64,000 nucleotides of DNA from Phellopilus nigrolimitatus. Taxonomy: Eukaryota > Basidiomycota > Agaricomycetes > Hymenochaetales > Hymenochaetaceae. The first letter of the stretch is position 1, and each line of letters starts with the position of its first letter. Below the pieces are notes generated by a model. The model worked only from the letters and a program-made list of their open reading frames with translations. It made no database searches and was not told where the DNA came from. Both the position numbers and the translations under genes were made by a program. Shown here in pieces: positions 34,129-45,762 of this stretch. The DNA lies in contig JAJOHG010000015.1 of assembly GCA_021029095.1 (NCBI GenBank), forward strand, positions 372,001 to 436,000, given 5' to 3'.

Positions 34129-35249
34129 TTACTTGAACTTCGTGGGTGAAGACTTAGGCGTTGTGAACGTGAATAAGGCGTAAAGCTCTTTGCGCTCAGG
34201 AGTGGACAGCATTGCGGAACCGACAGACTCGCGGGCCTCCTCGGTCTCTTTGGGCGTGCTCGGGAGCGACGTGCTGCGCACAAGCCCTTTCTTCGGCGTC
34301 ACGGGCACGACCGTGCCTTCAGCGCTTCCATCGTCCTCGGACTGGAATGCGGAGAAGCCCGAGCTGCGAGCCTCGAGCTCGTCGCTAGAAAAGAAGAAGG
34401 AGGTCGCGGCGCTCGACGAGCTTTGAAGGGAGGACATCGAGTTGGAGCGCGAGCCCTCCCATGAGAAGTAATCCCTAATCTTAGTCGCGAAGCTCGACTC
34501 CTAAACCAGCCAAGAATACATCAGCTTGTCGGGCACAATGCAAAGAAGCTTAAGACACTAACCTCTTGGACCAGACGGTACTCTGGAAGGTCCTCGTCTT
34601 TCATCTCCTCAACCTTCTTGTCCGATGACTGAAGATAAGCGTCGGTGACGTCAGCGAGCGGAGATACGGTGAGCTCGTAGCAGCGCGCATCGATCGACGC
34701 CTGCGTGAGCAACTTCGGTGCTTTGGTAGGTTTCTCCGACACTGTGTCCTCCTCCGGGACCTCTTCAACCGTTTCAAGTGTCTTCGGGGAGCTGCGCGAG
34801 AGCGAAAGGGATGGAGTCTTTTGGGTCGGGGAAGGAGTGATGTCGGAGCTGCTGTTCACCTTCTTGCTCTCAGAGCCCTTCTTCGCCTTCGACTTGGTCT
34901 TGCCCGTGGTGGTGACGGCAGACGCCTTGCGCTTGAGCTCCGCGCGCTTCGGCTTTGACGGGCCGGCGGCGGTAACGGCTGTGACAGCGAGCACCTTGGT
35001 GGCCAGCACGCTCCCGGACTCAGACGCCTTGCGCTTCTTGCTCGCAGTTGCAGGACCGGTACCAAGGCCGGTGACCGGGTGGATATTTTCCTTCTCGAGC
35101 AGGGGTACGAATGGGGTCGACAGGACAGGGATGTTCAAGGAGCCACGCGGACCACGGAGCACCGTGGACGCGGAGCGCTCGAGCGGCGCTTTTGGTATGG
35201 ATGGGGCGGAAGGCTCGTCCTGGAAGACGGTGAAGCTGCGTGTAGACAT
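34129..35249 (-). CDS. disordered protein with KEN box and D-box-like motif, possible APC/C substrate
   Basis: Two exons (34563-35249, 34129-34500) give 352 aa of Ser/Thr/Lys/Pro-rich sequence without a folded domain. Near the N-terminus are an RxxL motif (RGSL, 35-38) and a KEN box (LEKENIHP, K53-N55), the two degrons read by the anaphase-promoting complex. Lys/Arg-rich blocks in the middle and several TP/SP sites (ITPSPTQKTP, VPVTPKK) suggest a nuclear CDK target. This arrangement is reminiscent of securin and other mitotic regulators, but a securin assignment cannot be made from sequence alone. The start is the ATG of MSTRSFTVFQ; the open frame upstream is Arg-rich leader. Confidence 0.6.
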
Positions 35250-35792
35250 GATGGAACGGAATGAAGATGGGATGGGAACGATGGATGTGGTTTGGGATGG
35301 CACAGGTGATGTAGAGTGTGTTGAGATAGCGCTGTGGAACAAGCAAGATATTAAGAGGATGTGATGGCGGCGACGGTGACGACGACGGCGACGGCGACGA
35401 CGAAGACCGAGGAAGGGAGACCGAGTAGTGGATGGTGGAGGTCTGGTTGAAGCATGTCTGCAGCACAAACCACGCTTATTTGAGGAGCTGATTAGATAAT
35501 ATTCAGCCACTAGAATAATACAGCACAGCCACATCCCACCGTGCTCTCGCGGCTTGCCTCGCGTACCGCACGTGTTGTGACTTGCAACCAGTCACGACGC
35601 GACTTTTTTTTTTCCGTTACTTCACAAAAATTCACGCCTAGAATTTGCGTTAGCTCTGCACCCCTTTGAGGGGTTTGTTTGGTCTCGAGGAACCTTGCCG
35701 AGTGCCAGGACAGTGTTACTTTGATATAGCATAGTTTAGAAGAAGAGGAAATATGCAAGCTGCCAGGCCAAATGTAGTGCAAATGCACAAAA
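35250..35792. other. spacer between KEN-box gene and uS5m
   Basis: Promoter and leader of the KEN-box gene (CT/CG-rich trinucleotide runs near 35360-35400) and the 3' flank of the uS5m gene. No further gene seen. Confidence 0.4.
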
Positions 35793-36725
35793 CTACCAGG
35801 TCCGCCCGTCCAACAGTTTCCTGCCCCGATCCCGCTCGATAGCTTCTTTGCTTCGCATCCCAATTCCCACATCTAACCGCTTTCCCTTCCCGCCAATGCC
35901 GTTACCCATCGAAAGCGGCGCGTTCCCGGACTGGATGAGCATGCACGTCGCTTTAACTACATTAATCGGGTTCCTGCTCCCCCACACCTTCGCGCTTGCA
36001 TCCTTGATGCCCGCCGCTTTAAGCACCTGATGGATATTCGGGTTGCAGTGCAGGCCGAAGCCAACAGGACGAGGGCGGATCTGGACGCGTGTCGACGCGA
36101 GCTTGATAGACATGTCTGTCCAAATTGTGCGTTGCTCAAAACGCTCGACGGCGTCCATATTGCGCACGGCCTCGATAAAGGACTTGCTGGCCGCCATGCC
36201 CATGTCTTCGTTTTTGCCCTCGCCGTACCCGACAAGCCCGTCACCATTGCCGACAACGATGAGCTGGTACATCCGCTTCCTCTTGCCTTTGCCCGTCTGA
36301 AGCGCCACACCGCGCCTGATGATCGGGTAGCGGTGCAACACAGAGTTTTTACGATCGTCGACCATCCTTTCCGCATTTTTGTCCTCGTCCTTCTCGGCGT
36401 CCCTGCCCTCCCTAAGCATGTCGTTAAGCTCCTTGTCGACGGCCATGTACGAGGGATCGTTCAAAACGCTGATCTTGGCAACTTTTCGCGAGCGGCGTCC
36501 GCGATAGAGTTTGGTATGCGCTGAATCGAAGAGAACGTCTGGCTGCATGAGGTTGGGGAATTTGAAGCCATCATTTTCTGACGGGATTGGGTCTGTCGAT
36601 GACGAGGACGACAGAGAGGACGCCGAAAAATAGCGAGGAAGCTGCCTAGCTGGTGTGAGTATTGACGGCGAGCTGATAAGGCGCACTGAGCGTGTATGCG
36701 CGAGGAAAGACGAGCACCTGCTCAT
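35793..36725 (-). CDS. MRPS5: mitochondrial small-subunit ribosomal protein uS5m
   Basis: Single-exon 310-aa protein. Residues 1-40 are Arg/Ser-rich without acidic residues, a mitochondrial targeting signal (SVRLISSPSILTPARQLPRY). The S5 double-stranded-RNA-binding domain follows (LIVVGNGDGLVGYGEGKNED, about 155-175) and the C-terminal S5 domain includes VGFGLHCNPNIHQVLKAAGI and VWGSRNPINVVKA. It acts in the mitochondrial ribosome decoding site. The start is the ATG of MSRCSSFLAH; the frame is open for five more codons to a TTG, which is not a eukaryotic start. Divergent from the PITH gene. Confidence 0.9.
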   Translation of the reverse strand: MSRCSSFLAHTRSVRLISSPSILTPARQLPRYFSASSLSSSSSTDPIPSENDGFKFPNLMQPDVLFDSAHTKLYRGRRSRKVAKISVLNDPSYMAVDKELNDMLREGRDAEKDEDKNAERMVDDRKNSVLHRYPIIRRGVALQTGKGKRKRMYQLIVVGNGDGLVGYGEGKNEDMGMAASKSFIEAVRNMDAVERFEQRTIWTDMSIKLASTRVQIRPRPVGFGLHCNPNIHQVLKAAGIKDASAKVWGSRNPINVVKATCMLIQSGNAPLSMGNGIGGKGKRLDVGIGMRSKEAIERDRGRKLLDGRTW

Positions 36726-36907
36726 CGTCGCTAAGACCAACTGGCCGTTGGAAGAGGTTTATGAGTCTGACCGCAGGTCTCCGTCTGATACTTCCGGATT
36801 AGGAAGTGCTTGCCTCGATTTGTCACTTGTACTGTTACCCTCAACTTCAAGACTCTTTATATGCTCTAAAATATCTCTTGAAAGCTTGTAATAAACGTCA
36901 TTAGTTC
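36726..36907. promoter_or_regulatory. divergent promoter, uS5m / PITH gene
   Basis: 182 bp between the two start codons. The half nearer the PITH gene is A/T-rich with TTTATATG; no named factor site is obvious. Confidence 0.4.
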
Positions 36908-37724
36908 ATGTCTGAACACTATGACGAAGATGGAAACTCGGTGCAGGAGGAGATCGCGGGCACCGAGATGGCAAACTTGTATCATGTCATCAACCGGGAC
37001 AAGTGAGTAGTGTAGCTACCCTTGATCTGTGCTGCTCGCCGAATGATGACAAGATGCCTTTGTTGAGTGAAGTGTACATGGCCTGAATCTTAGCGTCCCA
37101 GAAGACGCGCAATCAGTAATTAAGACGTGGAGCGACCGTGAAGATACGACGCGCTTCGCGGATTCGGGCGTGGACGACCAGCTCGTCATTCATGTCCCAT
37201 TTACACAGAATGTCAGAGTGCGGTCGATTCTTCTTAAGCTGGGTGAGTGAAAATGCTTATCACTTTAGATTATCTTCAGTGTTTCTCATGAGTTTTATGA
37301 AGGACGTGGAGAGCTGACACCTCGGCATCTGAGAATATACACGAACCACGCGAACATCGTCGATTTTGACGAGGCCGAGTCGACGAGACCACAATTGAAC
37401 ATCAGCCTACTGGAGGGTGCGACAACTGTCACAGAATACCCTTTGCGCGCGGCCGCGTTTGCGAACGTGCACTCGCTGTCCCTACACTTCGTAAGCCTCA
37501 CTTTCGGATCCTCTAGATTTTAATTTCTCATAAAAATTTTCTAGGGAGATGCTATCGGTGATGAGACATCCCGGATCTATTACGTTGGGTTCAAGGGGGA
37601 CACGAGAAGCGTGCAGAAGGAGGGCACGCATAAACTAGTGGTTCCTGCTGCAAACGCGGCAGACGCGCCGCTTGTCGACAGAGTGCGCGACAAGGCGGCC
37701 GGTCAACAGAGCACAGCACGATAA
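36908..37724 (+). CDS. PITH-domain protein (PITHD1/Txl1 C-terminal type)
   Basis: Exons 36908-37002, 37073-37242, 37303-37490 and 37545-37724 join in phase into 210 aa. It is almost entirely a PITH domain: LNLSVPEDAQSVIKTW, HVPFTQNVRVRSILLK, LRIYTNHANIVDFDEAES, then FANVHSLSLHFGDAIG and SRIYYVGFKGD. The same module at the C-terminus of thioredoxin-like Txl1/TXNL1 docks on the 26S proteasome lid. There is no thioredoxin domain here, so it corresponds to the stand-alone PITHD1 form. Cytosolic or nuclear; function in fungi poorly known. Confidence 0.88.
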
Positions 37725-37947
37725 AGTTACTCTGGGACATATCGATGAAAATTTGTATTTTAGGACTAACTGCTGCTGCTGTTGAATTAACTTGAATATA
37801 CCGACTATAACACGGATTTGTTCACCCGGTATTTCTACGTGACTAAATGAGCTGACATAAGCGTGACAGAGTAGACTTGGCGTGTAATCGTGGCATTTGA
37901 GGTTTCCTGTTGCCCACGTCCTTCTACCTATTTTCCTCATCAATTTA

Positions 37948-40900
37948 ATGGCGTCTCCAGCCCAGCAACTACCCCCAGGTTGGGCAGCAGAATGGCACGT
38001 CTTGCCGATGCCAAAAGTGGTCGAAATGTTACTGATATTCGCCGCAGGGATGCCAATAACCAGAGATATTTGTTCATCGGTGAGCGGATCGCAGTTCTCT
38101 CCAAAGTGCGCCGCTGAACGACAACGTCGACGCGTCCGACAGAAACCGCCACAGGGCATACGCAGTGGGATGTGCCAGGACAAGCTCCGGGAGCCGCGCA
38201 ACTAGCTCCACCGGGCGCAGCCGCGCTTCACTCAAAACGGCGGCAGTATGCAGCAGGCGCGACGCAAGCATACTACGGCGGCGCGGATGGTTATGGCGCG
38301 GATCCTGCGTACGGCACCGGGATGCCGCCTGCGCCAGGTGTGGTGCCGGGCACGCAACCTGCTCCGGGTGGGCAGCTCTTCACGCCCGGCCTTGTCGGCG
38401 AGAGCCAGTTTGCGGGGCAGCAGACTCAGCAGTCGTTCCAGTCCGCCGCACCTGAGTACATCAACGCGCCTGGCTTCGGTAGCGGCGCACCTGTACAGCC
38501 GCCTGTGCAGTTGGGATACCAGCAGCAGATGGGCGCGGTGACAGACCAGTTCTCGCAGATGGGGCTCGCAGGCGGGCAAAAGCCACACGCACTGTATACC
38601 ACAAACCTACTGACGGCCCCACCCGACCCGCGCGAGCTGTACGCGCCACCTCCCGAGATCCGCTTGCCTCCGAACGCGTGTATCTCACCGTCGCCGCACG
38701 CGAATGCGGACCCATCTTACCAGCGCTGCACAATCAACGCGGTCCCGACGACCTCTGCACTGCTCAACAAGTCCAAACTGCCTTTTGGGCTCGTCCTCAC
38801 GCCGTACCGCTCGCTCAAGGAGGGCGATACACCGGTCCCGCTCGTCACCGACACTGTCATCGCTCGCTGCCGCCGCTGCAGGACGTACATCAACCCCTTC
38901 GTCCAGTTCATCGACGGCGGCAACCGATGGCGCTGCACGCTTTGCATGATGTCCAATGAGGTGCCGCAGATGTTCGACTGGGACCAGGAACGGAATCAGC
39001 CAGGCGATAGGTGGGCGCGCGCAGAGCTGAACCACTCCGTTGTCGAATTCGTTGCACCGACGGAATACATGGTCCGCCCGCCCCAACCTGTGTTTTACTG
39101 CTTCCTCGTCGACGTGAGCCATGCCGCTGTCTCGACCGGTATGGTTGCGACTGCCTGCCGGTCACTGCTCGAGTCGCTCGATAGAATTCCGAACGATGAC
39201 AATAGAACGAAGATTGCGATCATCGCTTTTGACGTCGCTCTATACTTCTTTACTATGCCGGTAAGCATAATTCGCGGAAAATGCACATTTTCTATCTCTT
39301 ATTTGAGCATATTAGCCGGGAACTACTGACTCGACGATGATGGTCGTTTCCGACCTGGATGACGTCTTCCTGCCTAAGCCTAACGATATCCTCGTAAACT
39401 TGACAGAAGCTCGCGCGTCTATCGAGGCACTTCTCGGTCGCTTGAGTGACATGTTCCAGGACTCTCACTCCGTCGGGTGTGCTCTTGGACCAGCTATGCA
39501 AGCTGGCTTCAAGTTGATAGTGAGTCTTCATTTGTCTCTATCAGATGATATGAACGATTGTCTTTTTCGTCTCTAGTCCTCTGTTGGCGGTAAACTTGTG
39601 GTCCTTTCTTCGAGTCTGCCTAGTCTCGGTGCAGGCTCTCTCAAAAACAGGGAAGACCCAAAAATCTTGGGCACGGCGAAAGTGAGCTTCTTCCCTTTTG
39701 TGTGAAAGGATAATATCTCACACTCATAACAGGAATCGAGCCTTTTGCAGCCTGCCTCGTCATTCTATAAAACCTTTGCGATTGACTGCTCGCGAGCACA
39801 GGTCTCGGTGGACATGTTCCTCTTCAGTGCTTCTTATCAGGATGTCGCAACTCTGGGTATGAATTCTCGTTGTCCTTCAGCTTCAATTAATTAATAGACT
39901 TGTTTGACTATCAGCGTGTTTGCCGCATTACACATCCGGTCAAACTTACTTCTATCCCGCCTTCAACGCGGCCAAGTCAGAAGATGCGATCAAGTTTGCG
40001 CACGAGTTCGGCGAGGTCATCGCCATGCCTATCATGCTCGAAGCGGTCATGCGTGTGCGTGCAACGAAAGGTCCGGTTTTCATTTGTCTTCTGGCCTTCA
40101 ATCTAGATGTGTTCTTCTGTGAAAAAAGCTGAACTTGCGTTTTCTGAATATTGTATTTATCGCTAGGATTACGCATGGCTTCCTTCCATGGTAATTTCTT
40201 TGTTCGCTCTACGGATCTCCTAGCCATGCCGGCTGTACCTCAGGACCAGTCATATGCAATTGAGATCCAGATCGAGGACACGATCACATCTCCATTCGTC
40301 GTGCTTCAGACTGCCGTCCTCCACAGTACCTGCACTGGTGCGTCACATTTTTCCGGGGACAGGATTTCAATGTTGAGCTCACAATGTTTTTATTTTTATC
40401 TTATTAGGAGAGCGCCGGATCCGCGTGGTGACGCTGGCGCTTCCGACCACGACAAATTTATCGGAAGTATACGCGTCTGCGGACCAGGTCGCCATTGCGA
40501 CATTGCTCGCGAACAAAGCTGTAGAGCGCTCGCTTTCGCATAAGCTCGAGGACGCGCGCGACGCAGGTGATCAACAAGATAGTCGAAATCTTGACTACGT
40601 ACAAGAGTAGCATGACTGCCGCTGGTTCGGGCGCTAGCGCGCAGCTCGCCGTCTGCGAAAACATGAAGATGCTCCCCGTACTTCTCCTGGGTTTACTGAA
40701 GAACGTGAGCACCGGCTGTAGTGAAATGACTCGCCCGAACTCTAAAACTTCGTCTTCTCGACTAGGTTGGAATTAGGCAAAGCGCTCAGATCCCTCCGGA
40801 TTTGCGCGCCTACGCGCAGGCGCTGCTGACATCGCTGCCTTCGCAGCTTCTCATGCCATACATCTACCCATCCTTCTATTCGCTGCACAACATGCCGCCT

Positions 40901-41445
40901 GAGGTTCGTCCGATTAATCCGAAATCAGTCTCTGACCGTCCCTAACGCTGAATACTTTATTGTATAGGCTGGGACAATGGGTGAGAATGGGCTAATCATG
41001 CCGCCTCCTCTCCCGCCCACATCAGAGCGTTTGGAGCGGCACGGCTTGTTCTTGATAGAAGACGGGCAGACTATATTCTTGTGGGTCGGCCGAGATGCGG
41101 TTCCGCAGCTCGTCATGGATGTGTTCGGCCTCCCTTCGTACGACCAGCTTCGCGGCGGCAAGGTAATAAAGCACTTTGTTTCTCAGTATGCGTCTTCTTC
41201 TTTAACTCTATGACCCACAGACCACACTGCCACTCCTCGAGAACCCCTTCTCGCAGCGCGTAAATGCAGTCATTGCCAAAACACGAGAGATGCGTCGCGG
41301 ACCATATTATCCGCATCTCTATATCGTCAAGGAGGACGGCGAGCCACCGCTGCGCCTCTGGGCGCTGAGTTGCCTGGTCCAAGACCGCGCGGACGTCATG
41401 CCGAGCTACCAGCAATTCATTACCCAACTCAAAGACAAGGTATGA
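37948..41445 (+). CDS. SEC24: SEC24, COPII cargo-binding coat subunit, with N-terminal WW domain
   Basis: COPII inner-coat subunit that selects cargo at ER exit sites. Twelve exons (37948-37994, 38049-38080, 38143-39260, 39316-39519, 39577-39681, 39733-39856, 39915-40070, 40167-40337, 40408-40704, 40766-40903, 40968-41162, 41221-41445) give about 936 aa, the usual SEC24 length. In order: a WW domain (W12, Y23, W35, P38; LPPGWAAEW and GHTQWDVPG), a Gln/Pro/Gly-rich linker, the Sec23/24 zinc finger (CRRC and CTLC), trunk, beta-sandwich, helical and gelsolin domains (for example [44 protein letters not shown]). The first intron appears to be GC-AG, because only a GC donor at 37995 restores the second aromatic residue of the WW core. 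In exon 9 one base must be skipped near 40567 (ARDA, then VINKIVEIL). The C-terminus ends at KDKV. Confidence 0.9.
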
Positions 41446-41469
41446 GTGCGCTCTGACTAAGTACTTTTT

Positions 41470-41772
41470 TTAGAGAGTACGAGCGCTGATGGGTACCCAC
41501 GTGTCCTCAATCTGCGTTGCGACAGGTGAACGGATCGAGTTATTAGATCTGAATGGTCCTTCTTTCCTCATCCATTGTTGTTCGTACTCCTTTTTCCTTT
41601 GTGCTAGCCGAGTTGGAATAAGTGTATTTTCATCGTCATTTTCTTCAAGTACCGTATGGACATACAATTGGTACAGCTTCAGTCGCAAATTTCTAGAGAC
41701 CTTGGGGTCCTCCAGGTGTATACACGACGCAAGCATTTTCCTGCAGTCTGCATAAATGGAATTTGCTTCCAT
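41470..41772 (-). CDS. hypothetical 100-aa frame downstream of SEC24
   Basis: Continuous ATG-to-stop frame with a charged, coding-like composition (for example LAQRKKEYEQQWMRKEG) and two Cys near the N-terminus. No domain recognised and no clear introns. It converges on SEC24 and lies behind the MFS promoter. It could be a small gene, the last exon of a longer one, or a transposase remnant. Confidence 0.25.
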   Translation of the reverse strand: MEANSIYADCRKMLASCIHLEDPKVSRNLRLKLYQLYVHTVLEENDDENTLIPTRLAQRKKEYEQQWMRKEGPFRSNNSIRSPVATQIEDTWVPISARTL

Positions 41773-42169
41773 TTTAAGATTTCCTTAGAGTTTCTCCGAG
41801 ATACTCCCGTTGTCTGATGAGGAGCCACGATAATAATCTCAAATGGAATATTACGGTCCGCATTCATTGACAGATGGTTCGAAGAAACGACGCACTCTTC
41901 CGATTCGCAAATGTCTTCACAATCTTTACATATGGAACTTTCGTCCCATCAACCGCGATAACCTGCCTACTTGTGCGCATGACTCGAGGAAGTTCTGACA
42001 GCGCCGTATAACAATCTGTGGCATGTCCTGAAGTTCTGCAGCCTTATAACTGCTTTCTTCTCTCACCTTCACTTGTCGTGGCCCGAGCTTGAATGTGACT
42101 GGTCGATTACGATTCCTAGACTCACGTCAGTCGGCAATTCAACTCCGAAAGGTTTCTCCCCACCTGAGA

Positions 42170-44329
42170 ATGTCTGCAATACTCGAGCTGGGCAATGTTA
42201 TAAGTGCTGCTGAAGTCCACAGCGGCGCCGAAGCTAATTCCGAGCCTGCGACCTGTCGGTCCCGGTGCTCGATAGAAAAATCGCGGAGCAACGACGTCGA
42301 AGATTCCAAGTACATCGAGCTCGAAGCACTTGCCGTTCGTCCTGGCGATGCTACTCCTGCTGGGGAAGAAAGTAGCCCGGGCTCTAGGTCTCCGACGAAG
42401 AATCCCGCTATGAAATGGAAAGCTAGAGTCCACTTCTACTCTCTGTGCTTCGTGCTGTTCCTGGCCGGTTGGGATGGCGGGACATCTGGACCTTTGATCC
42501 CGCGGATTCAAGCATTTTATCATGTTCGTTTATCTCTCATGCAGTCGATACGGTAGAACTTATGACGTCTTTTATTTAGGTCAACTTCGTGGTAGTCTCG
42601 CTTATCTTCGTAATGAACTGTATAGTGGGTGGTTCCGGGTTGTTTATATCCAAGACACACAATCATTTGTGTAGGGTTTTCTCCTGGGAGCCGGAATGAA
42701 CGTTTATATGACAGAACGATTTGGTTTTGGAAAGGTATCTTATCAAGTCAATGTCTCAGAGAATCTTGACTAATTTTGTTCTTTTGTTCAGGTCATAGCT
42801 ATGGGTTGGAAAACTTCACGCGTGTGATAATTAAGAGCTCATGGATGTTGGTATATCAGGATCTATCGGACAATTAATCGGTTATGCTATGATGGCTCCT
42901 GCTCCTCCTTTCCCGGTTTTGTGCATTGCCTTCCTCATTAATGGATGGGGGATTGCCCTTCAGGTATTTCTGGCAATTTTCATTCAATCTACATCATCCC
43001 TCCGTCTCATCGTCTTCATAAGGACGCGCAATCTAATAGCTATGTTGCTAGCCTGTCCGAAAACTCATCGTCAAAAATGGGTGTTATGCACGCACTGTAC
43101 GGTACGTGTCTAGGATTGACACTTAGGCTAGATTTTCTGGGCTTATAGCAATCATGTCTTTGTTCATAGGCTTCGGCGCGGTGTGCTCTCCCTTTTCAGC
43201 GACACAGTTCGCCCAGATGCCAAGACATTGGTCATTTCACTTCTTCGTCTCCCTTGGGATCGCTTTGATAAACACAGCAATCCTTATATTCGTTTTTCGA
43301 GGAAAGAATCAAGATGGTCTGTATTTCGCTCATCTTTGCACCTTTGGAGTCCTCTCATGATTCTTTGGTATAATTCTTTGGTATGACAAACCAGAATGTC
43401 TACATGAAATCGGAGAAGCCGCCATGGAACGCGGTGCGAGCGAGGACAACAAGTACAAACAAATCTTCAACCAAAAGGTCGTCCACCTATTGGCTTTCTT
43501 TAGCTTGGTTTACGTTGGTATCGAGATAACAATTGGAGGTGCGCCCTTATGTTAAAAAGGACAGATGCAAATAGTACAGTCTTACTCTACGGAGCTTAGG
43601 CTGGACAGTCACCTACATCATTGATCAGCGCCACGGAGGCGCCTCATCTGGATATGTCTCGACTGGTTTCTTTGGAGGTACCTTTCGAATAGTTCGAACT
43701 CGGTCGTACAATTTTACAAGTCTAAGTATGGTTCGTGTTTAAGGACTTACTCTCGGCAGAGTTGCTCTTCTTTGGGTCAACGAGAAGGTAAATTTATTAC
43801 AAGGGGCTCTGTGACTCGCTGATATTCAGTCAAATTTTCAGGTTGGCGAACATCTCATTATCTTCATATATACACTACTGGCACTCGGGTGCGTGTCTTC
43901 GTGATACATTTATACGATTTAATATGAACTCTTCACGCAGTCTCGAATTAGTCGTCTGGCTTGTCCCCTCGCTCATTGGCGACGCAATTGCTGTTTCTTT
44001 CGTCGGATTTGTACTTGGCCCTATGTATCCCATCCTTATGAACGAGACGGGACGCCTTATATCGCCTTGGCTGCTCACCGGATCCATCGGCTGGATTGCG
44101 AGCTTCGGGTTTGCGGGCTCGGCGCTCTTCCCGTTTATCACCGGTGCGCTCGCATCGAAGTTTGGGATCGTCAGTCTGCAGCCTCTGTAAGTGTTTCGTT
44201 CCTGGGTTGACCAGACAAGGAAATTTTATACTTTGTTTTTATTCCCTTTCTAGCCTCATAATCCTTATGGCAGCGATGCTTGTGCTTTGGGCGCTAGTAC
44301 CGAAAGGGAGCCGCCGCAGAACAGAATGA
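42170..44329 (+). CDS. major facilitator superfamily transporter
   Basis: Thirteen exons (42170-42523, 42580-42624, 42675-42734, 42792-42804, 42860-42963, 43023-43101, 43170-43316, 43395-43538, 43600-43677, 43744-43787, 43842-43888, 43941-44186, 44254-44329) splice in phase to 478 aa. A polar N-terminus of about 85 residues precedes the helices. TM1 carries FLAGWDGGTSGPLIPRIQ, followed by VNFVVVSLIFVMN, GFLLGAGMNVYMTERFGFGK, FHFFVSLGIALINTAILIF and ITIGGWTVTYII; the last helices include FVLGPMYPILMNETGR. This pattern fits the fungal group related to fucose-permease-like and BSC6 proteins. Substrate unknown. Exon 4 is only 13 nt. Membrane protein, location not predictable. Confidence 0.85.
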
Positions 44330-45762
44330 TAGTGTAACTGCTAAGATAAACAGACATTTCAGGGTCAATTATCTACTTCTTTTTTTCGTGAGCCACTTAT
44401 GCGTATCCGTCGTTTATAGATCTGTTTTTGAATGCCACTAGGAGATTGAACTTCCTAAACTGCTCCGTTAATTGAGCTCATGGTGGTGTAGGCAGGATGC
44501 AGGAGTTAAGAAAGCAATTTAAGAGCGGTCAAATTTACATCTTCGGCCAATGTAGCTGTGCTGAGTACTTGTGTTTGGCAGTGGAATGATCGATGCTAAA
44601 TTCGAACTTCTTTACACATTCACGGGTATTTCTAGATTTCCTTGATCCTCCTTCATTCAGTCGGAATCCAGCCAGAACGTTACCTGCAGTACGCTACTGC
44701 TAAGTCCTAGGTGTCTATTTTGAACTGCATCCTTATGGCGCTTCAAGTCGTACACTCCCTTTTCGAGTCCCGGGCTTCATTCATTGCGTTCGGAGGTCAT
44801 AAAAATTCCGATAACCTTTGGCTTCATACCGAAGGTAAACGCGGGGCATGAGACAGAGTTAGGAAGATCTGTTTAGGACAGTTGGTGGTTTCGGGAGTAT
44901 AATCTACTGCAGCGATTGTCTCTGAATCTAATCGCCGGCAGTTTACTGATTTTGATTTCGGTTCTCATGCCGATCGAATCCTTGGGTAGTTTAATGATAC
45001 AGTGTATGCTTATCCAACATATTCTTGGCGCAACCTGAGTCTTATGGTCATTTCACAGTTAGGAAAGACCTACATCTGTATTTTGTGGCCCGGAATCGCG
45101 AGTAATGACGGATGGCAGTGTCTTCGCTACGAATGAGAGTACAATAGGAATATATTCCCCCGCCGGTATATAAAATTATCAAGCTTTATTTGTACTTCGT
45201 TCCTGTGTGCTTTTTCTCGTGACGCATTGTGCTTAGCCAGACTAAGGTCACCCTGACTCACCAACTTGAAGCAAACCAAGGAACTTCGACCGAATGGAAA
45301 TTTGGGAAGCTTGCTATGCTCATGAATGATAGCTCTCTACAAATGCCAGAGGTACAAAATCGAGGTCTGGTTCCGACGTCTCTATACAGTCACTTTGAAT
45401 GCAGAGGAAAGGCATCTTCTTCCAGCTACATGTAAGACAAAACAATAAGGGCGTGCTTCTTCCGTCTGTACTCATGTTTTTGAAACCATTAAGACTTTCA
45501 AGTTCGTCGTTCCTTTTACTTAGTATTGACGCGATATCAATGTACCACCTCAATAAGTCCCTGCTCGCGAATACGCTCTTCATTTCTTACATTGATAGGA
45601 TAACGAGAAGCAAGTATTGCAATGTTTCTTTTTTTTTCTTATTAAGAGAACAAAAGCTGCGCATCACAAGACCGGCATCCCGGAAGTTGCCGAACACCCG
45701 TGGCAGAGTTTGTTCGTTTCAACTTCGTCGCGTCAACAACGGCCACAAGCCTTCCTCAAGCC
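44330..45762. other. 1.4-kb intergenic region
   Basis: 3' flank of the transporter gene and 5' flank of the ELYS-like gene. Short frames only; no repeat or RNA gene recognised. Confidence 0.45.

Noticed and set aside
36726..36740. Start of uS5m at a TTG codon
   Set aside because: Eukaryotic initiation needs ATG here; the in-frame ATG at 36725 leaves a complete presequence.
40540..40570. A short intron in SEC24 ending at the GCAG before GTGATC
   Set aside because: It would delete the conserved [14 protein letters not shown] segment and needs a weak donor; a one-base surplus explains the frame change better.
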